Below are positions 1 to 9,038 of a stretch of DNA of 64,000 nucleotides, in pieces. The notes below the pieces were generated by a model. The model was not told the DNA's origin. It ran no database searches and saw only the letters and a list, made by a program, of their open reading frames with translations. Source of the stretch: Deferribacteraceae bacterium V6Fe1 (GTDB taxonomy: Bacteria; Chrysiogenota; Deferribacteres; Deferribacterales; Deferrivibrionaceae); NCBI GenBank assembly GCA_022813675.1, contig CP063375.1:1004001-1068000 (forward strand). The letters are read 5' to 3'. The position numbers and the translations under genes were made by a program. Each line of letters starts with the position of its first letter. Position 1 is the first letter of the stretch.

Positions 1-368
1 AAACGATGTTAAAGCTATCAGAGACTAAAGATACATTAAAAGTAGTAAATGACCAATATGGCTCACCTACTTATACAAAAGATCTTGCGGAGCTAATTTG
101 CGATATGATTCAGACTAATAAGTATGGTGTGTATCATGGAACAAATGAAGGTTATTGTAGTTGGTATGAGCTTGCAGTAGAGATATTCAAGATTTCAGGG
201 AAAGATGTTAATGTAATTCCTGTACCTTCTGAAGAGTACCCCACTAAGGCGGTAAGACCAAAAAATTCTCGTCTATCAAAAGGGAATCTTGATGCTAATA
301 ATTTTAAAAGATTGCCTGATTGGAAAGAAGCTGTTAAAAGGTATATAGATTCTTTAAGTGAAGTTTAA
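1..368 (+). CDS. rfbD: dTDP-4-dehydrorhamnose reductase, C-terminal part
   Basis: The frame is open to the left edge of the window, so this is the 3' part of a gene that starts upstream; the ATG at 6 is internal. About 120 residues are visible. The region around DQYGSPTYTKDLA and the GVYHGTNEGYCSWYE stretch match the substrate-binding C-terminal half of RfbD/RmlD, the NADPH-dependent enzyme that makes dTDP-L-rhamnose in the last step of the pathway. The NAD(P)-binding Rossmann half is outside the window. The next gene, rfbB, encodes an earlier step of the same pathway, which supports the call. Confidence 0.9.
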   Translation, partial: TMLKLSETKDTLKVVNDQYGSPTYTKDLAELICDMIQTNKYGVYHGTNEGYCSWYELAVEIFKISGKDVNVIPVPSEEYPTKAVRPKNSRLSKGNLDANNFKRLPDWKEAVKRYIDSLSEV

Positions 369-466
369 GCATAGTAATTTTTTATTATGAGAGGATCTCT
401 TTTGTTGCTTCAAACGCATAATTTAAAACAAAAGTGATAATATGTTTATCTTAAAAAGGAGGTATT

Positions 467-1591
467 GTGAGCTACAATAATTACAATATATTAGTTACTG
501 GTGGAGCAGGTTTTATTGGATCAAATTTTATTAGGTACCTTTTTGAAAAAGTAAACTTTGATGGAATAATTGTAAATTTTGATCTTCTGACATATGCCGG
601 TAATTTAAAAAATCTTGAAGATATTTCCGAAAAATATAGCGGGAAAAATTATTTTTTCGAGCATGGAGATATCTGTGATAAAAAAAGAGTAGGAGAAATA
701 TTTGATAAGTATGATATAAATATGGTGGTACATTTTGCTGCCGAAAGTCATGTGGACCGTTCTATACTGGGACCTGAAGAGTTTGTAAGGACAAATGTTC
801 AAGGTACATTTACTCTTTTAGAAGCTGCACGCACATACTGGCTAAATAACAATGGCAAATCAGACAAAGCAAAGCTAACATTCAACATTCATAATTCTTC
901 ATTAACAAAACGTTTTCATCATATTAGTACAGATGAAGTGTATGGTTCTCTTGGCGATATGGGCTATTTCTACGAAACGACGCCATATGACCCAAGGAGC
1001 CCTTATTCTGCTTCAAAAGCGGCATCGGATCATTTAGTAAGAGCTTATTACCATACTTATAATCTTCCGGTTACTATTTCCAACTGTTCAAATAATTATG
1101 GTCCTTACCATTTTCCTGAAAAATTGATTCCTCTTATGATATTGAATATGTTGGATGAAAAACCTTTGCCTGTATATGGTGATGGTAAAAACATTAGAGA
1201 TTGGTTATATGTTGAAGACCATTGTAGTGCTGTGTGGAAGATTTTGACAGAAGGTGAGGTTGGAGAGACATATAATATAGGAGGGGAAAATGAGTGGGAG
1301 AATATCAAGCTTGTAAATCGGTTATGTGAGATTGTTGCAAACAAAATGGGTAAGGATAAAGATTATTATAAAAAGCTTATTACTTTTGTAAAAGACAGAC
1401 CAGGACATGATAGAAGATATGCAATAAATTGTGATAAAATTAAGAATAAGTTAGGATGGAAACAAAGTGTAGATTTTGAAAAAGGGCTTGAAAAAACTGT
1501 GAATTGGTATCTAAACAATAAAGAATGGGTAGAGACCGTAAAGTCTGGCGAATATAAAAAATGGGTAGAGATGAATTATGATAAAAGATAA
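467..1591 (+). CDS. rfbB: dTDP-glucose 4,6-dehydratase
   Basis: The 374-residue protein is a short-chain dehydrogenase of the extended type. It starts with the nucleotide-binding motif TGGAGFIGSNF (residues about 11-21), has the STDEVYG motif with the catalytic Asp/Glu near residue 155 and the YSASKAASD Tyr-Lys pair near residue 185. This is the RfbB/RmlB enzyme converting dTDP-glucose to dTDP-4-keto-6-deoxyglucose. The GTG start at 467 is preceded by a strong AAAAAGGAGG at 453-462. A small insertion of about 15 residues precedes the KRFHHISTDEVYG segment; family members vary here. With the partial rfbD upstream, it supplies rhamnose precursor for the surface polysaccharide genes that follow. 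Confidence 0.95.
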   Translation: MSYNNYNILVTGGAGFIGSNFIRYLFEKVNFDGIIVNFDLLTYAGNLKNLEDISEKYSGKNYFFEHGDICDKKRVGEIFDKYDINMVVHFAAESHVDRSILGPEEFVRTNVQGTFTLLEAARTYWLNNNGKSDKAKLTFNIHNSSLTKRFHHISTDEVYGSLGDMGYFYETTPYDPRSPYSASKAASDHLVRAYYHTYNLPVTISNCSNNYGPYHFPEKLIPLMILNMLDEKPLPVYGDGKNIRDWLYVEDHCSAVWKILTEGEVGETYNIGGENEWENIKLVNRLCEIVANKMGKDKDYYKKLITFVKDRPGHDRRYAINCDKIKNKLGWKQSVDFEKGLEKTVNWYLNNKEWVETVKSGEYKKWVEMNYDKR

Positions 1592-1620
1592 ACGTTCAAT
1601 GTTCCATGTTCAACGTTATA
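1592..1620. repeat. Degenerate 7-bp repeat block upstream of the four-helix-bundle gene
   Basis: About four imperfect heptamers lie here: ACGTTCA, ATGTTCC, ATGTTCA, ACGTT. A related block lies just past the gene at 1988-2025, so the gene is bracketed by the repeat family. Related blocks recur at 3120-3338, 4276-4502, 11107-11270 and 16229-16262. Confidence 0.75.
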
Positions 1621-1632
1621 TGATGAAAGTGT

Positions 1633-1997
1633 ATGAGGATTGAAAGGTTTGAAGATATTGATGCATGGAAAGAAAGAAGGGAGCTTGTGAAAGTAATTTA
1701 CGAGTGTTTCAAAGATAATAAAGATTATAATTTTAAGGATCAAATTCAAAGAGCGGCTATTTCTATAATGTCAAATATTGCAGAAGGTTTTGATAGAGGT
1801 TCTAATAAAGAATTTATTCAATTTTTTGTGATTGCTCGAGCTTCAGCTTCTGAAGTGAGAAGTTTATGTTATGCAGCATTAGATAACGAATATGTATCTG
1901 AACAAATGTCTGAAGAAATAAAGAAAAATTTTTAAAAATAAATAGCCTAATAAATACCTTTGTTCGTTACATAAAAAGCTCTAGCAGACAACGTTGA
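1633..1997 (+). pseudogene. Four-helix-bundle protein (S23/bAvd type), frameshifted near the C-terminus
   Basis: The open frame gives 100 residues ending at 1935. The sequence (MRIERFEDIDAWKERRELV, then RAAISIMSNIAEGFDRGS) is characteristic of the four-helix-bundle family related to the 23S rRNA intervening-sequence protein and to bAvd of diversity-generating retroelements. The usual last helix is missing in this frame but is present in another: from 1941 the DNA reads NSLINTFVRYIKSS and stops at 1997, giving the usual length of about 120 residues. The shift falls in an A/T homopolymer run at about 1924-1940. No reverse transcriptase or template repeat lies next to it, so a role in a retroelement is not supported. 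The gene may be inactive, or the indel may be a sequencing error. Confidence 0.75.
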
Positions 1998-2025
1998 ACT
2001 TTGAACTTAGAACGTAGAACATAGA
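1988..2025. repeat. Degenerate 7-bp repeat block downstream of the four-helix-bundle gene
   Basis: The run parses as heptamers GTTGAAC, TTTGAAC, TTAGAAC, GTAGAAC, ATAGAAA. It overlaps the last codons of the frameshifted four-helix-bundle gene. The unit TTAGAAC is the same one found in uniform arrays at 4421-4502 and 11218-11270. Confidence 0.8.
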
Positions 2026-2044
2026 AATAATCATCGGAGTTAAC

Positions 2045-3130
2045 ATGGCAAACTTATTCCTTGTATCTTTTTTAATTTCTTTAACTTTTTGTTTTATAAT
2101 AATTTTTTTGTTTAATAAAAGCTTATATATAGGCTCCGACCATTTTGATGGACCGCAAAAGTTTCATGATAGGCCTACGCCAAGGATTGGCGGAGTAGGT
2201 ATTTTTGCGGCTTTTGCTGTGGCGGTTTTGTATTTGATGGTATTCAAAAAGAATAGCATATATTTATATTTTTTTATATCTTCATTACCTATTTTTTTGT
2301 TTGGATTATTAGAGGATATCACAAGAAAAGTAGCGCCAAAAATTAGATTATTGGCAGCTATTTTATCGGGATTATTGGTATATTTTTTATTAGATGTTTA
2401 TTTGACGAGAATCGGGATACCTTATGTTGACAATATTTTTCATATTAAAGTTATTGCTGTTATTTTTACAATTATAGGTGTTGCAGGTGTTGCTAATGCT
2501 ATCAATATAATTGATGGGTATAATGGGCTTGCATCAGTTGTATCTATTATAATATTTTTAGCGATCGCTTATGTAGGGTATAAATTAAAAGATCAATTTG
2601 TTTATACTATTTCTTTTTTAATGATAGGTGGTATTGCTGGCTTTTTTATATGGAATTACCCTTTTGGCAAAATATTCTTAGGGGACGGCGGGGCTTATTT
2701 TATTGGCTTTGCCATGGCTGTTTTATCTGTGCACCTTGTCAAAAATCATCCTCAAGTCTCTCCATGGTTTCCACTTTTGGCGGTAATTTACCCGGTATTC
2801 GAGGTATTATTTTCATTTTATAGGAAAAAGCATCTCAAAGGTAGATCACCTTTTCAACCTGATGGTTTACATTTTCACATGTTAATTTATAAAAGAGTTG
2901 TTCCTTTTGTTTTTGATATTCATCGCAGTGAAAAACTTATGCGCAATTCTGCCACATCCCCTTTTCTCTGGCTAATTTGTTCTTTTGGAGCTATCCCCGC
3001 CGTAATATTCTGGCAAAATACCCCAATTTTGGTCATATTTACTGTCTTTTTCTGCTGGTTTTATGTCTGGCTGTATAGGAGTATTGTAAGGTTTAGGTTT
3101 GGGAGGATGATAAAAACGTTAAGACGTTAA
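2045..3130 (+). CDS. Polyprenyl-phosphate sugar-1-phosphate transferase (WecA/MraY family)
   Basis: The 361-residue protein is very hydrophobic, with about ten membrane segments. It carries the family motifs PTPRIGG (residues about 40-46), NAINIIDGYNGLA with the metal-binding Asp (about 151-163), FLGDGGAYFIGF (about 215-226) and a late PDGLHFHMLIYKR in the position of the HIHH-type loop. Such enzymes transfer a sugar-1-phosphate from a UDP-sugar to undecaprenyl phosphate at the inner membrane, starting synthesis of O-antigen or other polymers. The donor sugar cannot be told from sequence. The ATG at 2045 follows CGGAGTT. The gene sits among dTDP-rhamnose and polysaccharide export genes, which fits an initiating enzyme. 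Confidence 0.88.
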   Translation: MANLFLVSFLISLTFCFIIIFLFNKSLYIGSDHFDGPQKFHDRPTPRIGGVGIFAAFAVAVLYLMVFKKNSIYLYFFISSLPIFLFGLLEDITRKVAPKIRLLAAILSGLLVYFLLDVYLTRIGIPYVDNIFHIKVIAVIFTIIGVAGVANAINIIDGYNGLASVVSIIIFLAIAYVGYKLKDQFVYTISFLMIGGIAGFFIWNYPFGKIFLGDGGAYFIGFAMAVLSVHLVKNHPQVSPWFPLLAVIYPVFEVLFSFYRKKHLKGRSPFQPDGLHFHMLIYKRVVPFVFDIHRSEKLMRNSATSPFLWLICSFGAIPAVIFWQNTPILVIFTVFFCWFYVWLYRSIVRFRFGRMIKTLRR

Positions 3131-3338
3131 AGTGCCGGGAATCGTGAACCGAGAACCGTAAACCGAATCACAGATCACGAATATAAATTGTTGACAAACT
3201 TAACAAAAAGTAAAATCACTTATCACTTATCACTTATCACTTATCACTTATCACTTATCACTTATCACTTATCACTTATCACTTATCACTTATCACTTAT
3301 CACTTATCACTTATCACTTATCACTTATCACTTATCAC
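3120..3338 (+). repeat. Repeat element A: heptamer leader plus (TTATCAC)n array
   Basis: The block begins with divergent heptamers (GTGAACC, GAGAACC, GTAAACC, GAATCAC, AGATCAC), passes through a leader containing TTGACAAACTTAAC, then enters about 17 copies of a 7-bp unit (CACTTAT, same as TTATCAC) at 3217-3338. The leader is recognisably the same as in elements B and C, but the array unit differs (TTATCAC here, TTAGAAC there). It lies between the convergent ends of the sugar transferase and the minus-strand wzz-like gene. Confidence 0.95.
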
Positions 3339-3342
3339 AAGC

Positions 3343-4203
3343 CTATTCTTCTTTGAAACTTCTCACAAACTCCATAAAGAATACCATGAAAATCGACAAG
3401 AAAAACCCTGTGACTAAAGCTACGACAATGATAAGCTTTTTTTTCGGTTTTATAGGTTCTTCATAAGTTAATACTTTACCTAAGGTGCTTGTTCTTGTTA
3501 TATTTAGTGGAGAAATTTGTGAGTTCAGTTGGACTATATTAAGCTTTGTCCTTAATAATTTGTCTTGGTATTCTTTGATATTATTTGCTATTGTTTGATA
3601 AATTAATGGGTCTTTAGTCGATTTAAGCTGAATCTCAAGAGCTGTTAATTGTTTTTTTGTTTCTGTCAATTGAGTTTCCAATATGTCTATTTGAGATTTA
3701 ATATTCTCGGTATAGGAAGTAAGTTTTTTATCTTCCTCTTTTTTTACAGAATCGAGTATTTTGTTGAGGTAGTCTAATGCTGCCTCATTTGAAAAATCTC
3801 TTATTTTAAGTCCAAGTAAGTCATTTGTTTTCTTGATTATCTCAACATCTACTTGAGGGTATTTGTCATTTTCATCTTCAGAATTATCAAAATTGCCCTT
3901 TATGTACAGTTGCAAAGCATTTGGTTCTATGAGATATATTTTACTATTACTATTACTATTACTATTACTATTACTATTACTAATATATCCAACTTGTATA
4001 TTAGACTTTATTTCATAAATTGGTTTTTTAAAATAAGCATAAATAGCCGCCAAAGAAGTTATTGCTAATGTAAATATTAGTATGAAATATTTGTGTTTTA
4101 AAATAGTTCTTATAAGTTCTTTAAGGTCAATTTCATCTTCTTCGTATGTATGTATTGGTACATATTGCACAGGTATGATTTGTTGTTTATTTTTTTCTTC
4201 CAT
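3343..4203 (-). CDS. Wzz-like polysaccharide chain-length/co-polymerase protein (reversed copy)
   Basis: The frame extends further upstream, but the ATG at 4201-4203 is preferred because TAGGAG lies just before it and the protein then begins MEEKNKQQ (286 residues). It has a cytoplasmic start with EEDEIDLKELIRTI, a first membrane segment at about residues 37-57, a coiled-coil periplasmic region rich in K, E and Q, a PIKPKKKL proline-rich patch and a last membrane segment, which is the Wzz/GumC topology. It is a paralogue of the protein at 8100-9038, which shares the DEIDL start and the same C-terminal pattern. Its orientation is opposite to all neighbours, and it lies exactly between repeat elements A and B. 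A run of alternating Ser-Asn sits in the periplasmic domain. Confidence 0.8.
   Translation of the reverse strand: MEEKNKQQIIPVQYVPIHTYEEDEIDLKELIRTILKHKYFILIFTLAITSLAAIYAYFKKPIYEIKSNIQVGYISNSNSNSNSNSNSKIYLIEPNALQLYIKGNFDNSEDENDKYPQVDVEIIKKTNDLLGLKIRDFSNEAALDYLNKILDSVKKEEDKKLTSYTENIKSQIDILETQLTETKKQLTALEIQLKSTKDPLIYQTIANNIKEYQDKLLRTKLNIVQLNSQISPLNITRTSTLGKVLTYEEPIKPKKKLIIVVALVTGFFLSIFMVFFMEFVRSFKEE
3940..3984 (-). repeat. Hexanucleotide repeat coding for Ser-Asn repeats in the wzz-like gene
   Basis: The plus strand shows TTACTA/CTATTA units repeated about seven times; on the coding minus strand this is AGTAAT and gives about six Ser-Asn pairs. The unit is 6 bp, so copy-number changes keep the reading frame and only lengthen or shorten the periplasmic segment just after the first membrane span. 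Confidence 0.9.
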
Positions 4204-4275
4204 GGCCACTCCTAAATCATATTTAAAAAAGCAACAAAATTTTAACAATTATACTGAAAAATTGCAATGGTTATT

Positions 4276-4502
<227 letters not shown>

Positions 4503-4597
4503 CACTAATACCCATTGCACATATTATAAAATTTTGCTAATTAAGATAGTCGCAAAAAGGTAATGTTATAAATTATTTTATACATAAAGGGGGAAAA

Positions 4598-7500
4598 ATG
4601 AGGAAAGCTCTCATTTTATTTTCATCACTAATAATTTTGTTTTTAGTTAATGTTTTTTCTTAAGCAGTTGATTTACAAAATATTCCACCGGAGCTTCTTG
4701 AAAAGGCAAAGCAGAATCCTGAGCTTGTCCAGCAATATTTGAATAGTAAAAATAGCACTTCAAAATCGACAATAGCCGATAAAAATAAGAATATTCAGTT
4801 TAAGGGCGTTTATGATAAAGATAATATATCTATAATTTCTGAAAGCTATGATAATACGACTTATGAAAGTAATAATATAACCAACCCTTTTAAGGTATTA
4901 GAGAAAAGGGCAGGGATTAATTATAAAAGTTTTCAGTTGCAAGTTGGAGATACTGTAACACTTGAATATTTTAGAAATAATAACATACTGGAATCCCATA
5001 AGATTTTAGTTAATTCAACAAAAGTATATATCCCCTTTATTGGCGAGATTAATGTAGATGAATATAAGAATTTATCCGATCTACAATTAAGTTTAAGTGA
5101 AAAATTGAAATCTCAGAATATAAATCTTTTTATTAAAGATATAAGACCAGGAATAATTAGTGTAGGAGTTTTTGGTGATGTGTTGACTCCAAGGTTTTTT
5201 AATATAGAGCGTACAAGCACACTTTTCGACGTGATCGGTCAGGCTGGCGGCGTTAATAACCTGGAGAATGTTCAGACAATTTATATTTATAGGAATAATA
5301 CAATATATGAAAAAATAAATTACAACAGCTTGTTAAAAGGTGATTTTAAGACAGCTGTTTTGAAAGATGGGGATATTGTTTTTGTACAAAATAAGTTAGA
5401 AAAAGTAAATATAGAGAAAAATAGAAATTATGAGGTTTCATTTGATAATCTAACTATTTTTGGGGCAGAAATATTTAAATTTGATTTTACAGGCCAGATA
5501 CCTGACCAAAATGTGAATGTGGACGATGATTATGTGGTTGGTGCCGGGGATACTCTTAATATCTATCTTTGGGGTAGAATGACCAAGACATATAATGTGC
5601 CTGTGGAAAATGACGGGACTATTTTTATAAATGAGATTGGTAAAGTCCAAGTTTCCGGCAAAAAGCTCAAAGAAGTAAAAGAAATATTAAAAGGATATCT
5701 TAACTCTATAGAAGGTGTAAAAAGTGACGTGTCAATCGGATCGCTGAAGACAATCAGGGTATTGGTGGTAGGGGAGGTAAATAACCCCGGATTTCAATCC
5801 ATAAGTAATCTATCTACCGTTACGACAGCTATTGCCAAAGCAGGCGGTATCACAAATATTGCTGATATAAGGGATGTGGTGGTAAAAAGAAGCGGCAAGG
5901 TTGTAGCGACTATAGATTACTATGATTTTATACTAAAAGGAGATACTAACAGTGATATTTATTTGCAGCCTAATGATGTGATTTTCATTCCACGCTCCGA
6001 TAAGATGGTCTATCTCGCGGGAAGCGTCAAAAACCCTGCTATCTATACGCTGAAAAAAGATGAGCCTTTGTCAACAGTTATAAAATTTGCCGGTGGACTT
6101 ACTCCTGACGGCTATTCAAAACAGATTCATATTAAAAGACTTTACAATGACAAACCGTCAGAGGTCTATGATGTATCTTTAGATAAAGCAAATAGCTTTT
6201 ATCTCAAAGATGGGGATAAGGTTTTTGTGGCAAGTATTACAAAGCCAAGTGAAGATTCAGTATTTTTATATGGAGAAGTTTATTTTCCTGGACGTTATTC
6301 TATTAAAAATACCAAAAAGCTTCTTGATATAGTTAAAGATAAATCAAACTTAAAGCCCGAAGCATCTCTTAACTACGGTTATATTAAAAGGCTAAACCGG
6401 GAAACAAAAGAATATTTCATAATACCGTTTAATCTTGAAGAAGCATTCGGTAATCCTGAAGGTAATCAAAATATAGAGTTAAAGCCCCTTGATGAAGTGT
6501 ATGTGGTAAATAGGTTTGAGATAATGCCAAAAAATATAGTAGAGATTAAAGGGGAAGTACAAAATCCTGGAAGGTTTGAAATTGAAGATAAAGTTACTCT
6601 TTATGATGCGATTAATAAGGCTGGCGGGCTTACTACCGATGCTTCAAAAGATTATATAGAAATAATCAGAAAAGGGGATGGCAAATTTTTTACAAGGTTT
6701 GTGCCTTATGAAAGTTCGAAAGAATTTTATTTGAAGGTTGATGATAAGGTAATCGTACACTCCATTTGGGAGAAGAATCTCAAAAAGTATGTCAAAATAG
6801 AAGGGGAAGTACAAAATCCAGGCACATATCTTTTAACGGAAAATATGACTATTAGTGATCTGATTGTAAAAGCAGGGGGGTTGACAAAAGATGTTTATAT
6901 GGATGTGTTTCATATATACAGGCTAAATGAGACCGACTTTAACTATAGACTTATGACCCTTGATTTGAAAAAAGACACGGCGTTTAAGTTGTCTGATAGA
7001 GACGAGGTGGTGATTCATAATTTCAGAGAATTTCATCCGGTGCAGACCGTGCAGATATTGGGTGAAGTTAACAAACCCGGAGTTTATAATTATGCTGAAA
7101 ATATGACCTTATACGATCTTGTGATTGCTGCGGGGAATATGAAGGATAGTGCTTACCTTGACAGAGTCGAAATTGTCAGGATGAAGACAGAATCAGGAAA
7201 AACAGAATATAGTGTAATTGATGTAAATATGAATGATATACTTGAAAATAAAAATATTGTGACTTTGCGGCCGTATGATGTAGTCAACGTAAGAAAGATT
7301 TCCGATTTTAAACGTGAGGATAAAGTCGTAGTAACCGGTGAAGTGTATTTCCCCGGGGATTTTGTAATCAGAAAAGGTGAAAAGCTTGCTGATGTGATTT
7401 TGAGAGCAGGTGGAATCACGGAGTATGGATACATTAAAAATATTATTTTTAAAAGAAAATCGGTCAAAGAGATACAGACGAAAAGGTTAAAAGAGCTCAA

Positions 7501-8089
7501 GGACAGATTGCAGGCGACTTTGTTGACTTCGTCAAGTCAAGAGATAGCTGCATCTTTGAGCCCGGAAGATATTGCCGCTCAAAAAAATCTTCAGGCAAAT
7601 TTGCAGCAGATTGTAGAAAATCTTGACACAGTAGAGCCTGAGGGAAGAGTGGTAATTAAAGTAGATTCTTTTGAGCAGTTAGCAAACAGTCAATACAACT
7701 TTATCCTTGAAGACGGGGATGAGATCATAATACCTAAAAAGCCGAGTACTGTTAATGTGGTGGGTGAGGTCTATAACGCTACAAGTTTTGCTTTTACTGA
7801 CAAAGAACCTACTGTAGAATATTTTATAAATGCTTGCGGAGGGATGACTGAGTTGGCGAGTGAGGATGATATCTTTGTGGTAAGAGGTGACGGTAGTGTT
7901 ATCTCAAACAGATTTATTAAGAAAAATTATTGGTGGAAAGATATATATGACGTGAAGCTTGAGGCTGGTGATACGGTTGTGATTCCAAGAAAACTGGTAT
8001 TCCCAAATTATATGCGTGACATCAAAGATATAACACAGATATTATATCAAATAGCAACTACCGTAGCTGTTACAAAGGTATTATTTTAG
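4598..8089 (+). pseudogene. Large SLBB-domain polysaccharide export protein with an in-frame stop in the signal peptide
   Basis: An ATG at 4598, six bases after a GGGGG run, opens a classical signal peptide (MRKALILFSSLIILFLVNVFS). Codon 22 (4661-4663) is TAA, and the same frame then continues AVDLQNIPPELLEK without interruption to 8089; the longest uninterrupted frame starts at a TTG at 4739. The mature part of about 1140 residues has an N-terminal Poly_export domain (LQVGDTVTLEYF), a second one (VVGAGDTLNIYLWGR) and about nine SLBB repeats recognisable as GEV-x-NPG ... AGG. Such proteins form the periplasmic/outer-membrane part of capsule or exopolysaccharide exporters. As written the protein would lack export. 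A sequencing error, recent nonsense mutation or readthrough are all possible. The following genes look intact. Confidence 0.85.
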
Positions 8090-8099
8090 GGGTAATTGA

Positions 8100-9038
8100 A
8101 TGGAAAGGATGAATGATAATAAAGTAGAACATGTAGTTGTCCCACCCGATTATTTGGCTGAGGACGAGATAGATTTAGTCGAGCTTTTTGCCGTAATTTG
8201 GCGACGAAAAATAATGATTGCGGCAATAGTGTTTGTGGTATCAGTCATTACAGTTATTGCAACACTGATGATGGATAATATTTATGAATCAAAGGCGGTA
8301 CTAAAACCATCAGGTGGAGAGGCTTCCAAATTGTCTTCACTTATGGGTAATCTTGGGGGGCTTGCAAGCCTTGCGGGGATTTCCGTGGGTGGCAGTAGTG
8401 ACAATATTTATGATGCGATGCAGAATTTGATAAATAATAAAGAATTTATAGCTGATATTGTAAAGAAAAATGGCTTGGAGCAAAAACTTTTTGAAGATAG
8501 TTATTCAGAGTTAAAAGCTAAAGAAGATTTTGCACAAAATTATAAATTTTATGTTTTTAATGCGGTTAAAGGTATAATCAACCTATCCCAAGATAAGAAA
8601 AGCAATTATATCACATTATCTGTCCAGCATAAAGACCCTGTGTTTGCAAAAGAGTTTGTTAACATATTGTTATATGAACTTAGCGAAAAAACAAAAAAGG
8701 TTGAGCTTGAAAATATTGATGAAAAGATAACCAATTTTAAGAATGAGATGGAAAATTCATCCGATATTACTTTAAAGACGAAACTTGCCGAAGTGATTTC
8801 GTCGCTTATTCAATCAAAGGTAATATCAAAAGCTCAAAAATATTATGGATTTACAATAGTAAGTGAACCTTATGTGCCTGATTTGAAAGATAAGGTAAAA
8901 CCAAAAAGGTCTCTAATATGTGTTGTTGCCTTTGTAACATCATTTTTTATGGCGGTATTTTTAGTATTTTTTATAGAATTTATAAAAAATATCCCCGAGG
9001 AAAAAAAGAAACTTTTAAAGGGTGAACAAAGTGATTAA
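8100..9038 (+). CDS. Wzz/GumC-like chain-length determinant protein
   Basis: The 312-residue protein has the Wzz topology: cytoplasmic N-terminus with EDEIDLVELFAVIWRRK, a membrane segment at about residues 40-62, a periplasmic region with a Gly-rich patch (LMGNLGGLASLAGISVGG) and coiled coil, then KPKRSL and a C-terminal membrane segment. There is no cytoplasmic tyrosine kinase domain. Such inner-membrane proteins set polymer length and couple synthesis to the exporter. AGGGG precedes the ATG. It lies 10 bases after the SLBB exporter and overlaps the next gene, so all are co-transcribed. It is a paralogue of the reversed gene at 3343-4203. Confidence 0.88.
   Translation: MERMNDNKVEHVVVPPDYLAEDEIDLVELFAVIWRRKIMIAAIVFVVSVITVIATLMMDNIYESKAVLKPSGGEASKLSSLMGNLGGLASLAGISVGGSSDNIYDAMQNLINNKEFIADIVKKNGLEQKLFEDSYSELKAKEDFAQNYKFYVFNAVKGIINLSQDKKSNYITLSVQHKDPVFAKEFVNILLYELSEKTKKVELENIDEKITNFKNEMENSSDITLKTKLAEVISSLIQSKVISKAQKYYGFTIVSEPYVPDLKDKVKPKRSLICVVAFVTSFFMAVFLVFFIEFIKNIPEEKKKLLKGEQSD

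Noticed and set aside
1633-1997. Diversity-generating retroelement suggested by the bAvd-like protein
   Set aside because: No reverse transcriptase, template repeat or variable repeat lies nearby, and the RT at 48359 is of another type and 46 kb away.
3188-3466. Open frame of 92 codons with repeated ITYHLSL
   Set aside because: It is simply the translation of the 7-bp array (21 bases give seven codons), followed by antisense of the wzz-like gene. No ribosome site and no gene-like features.
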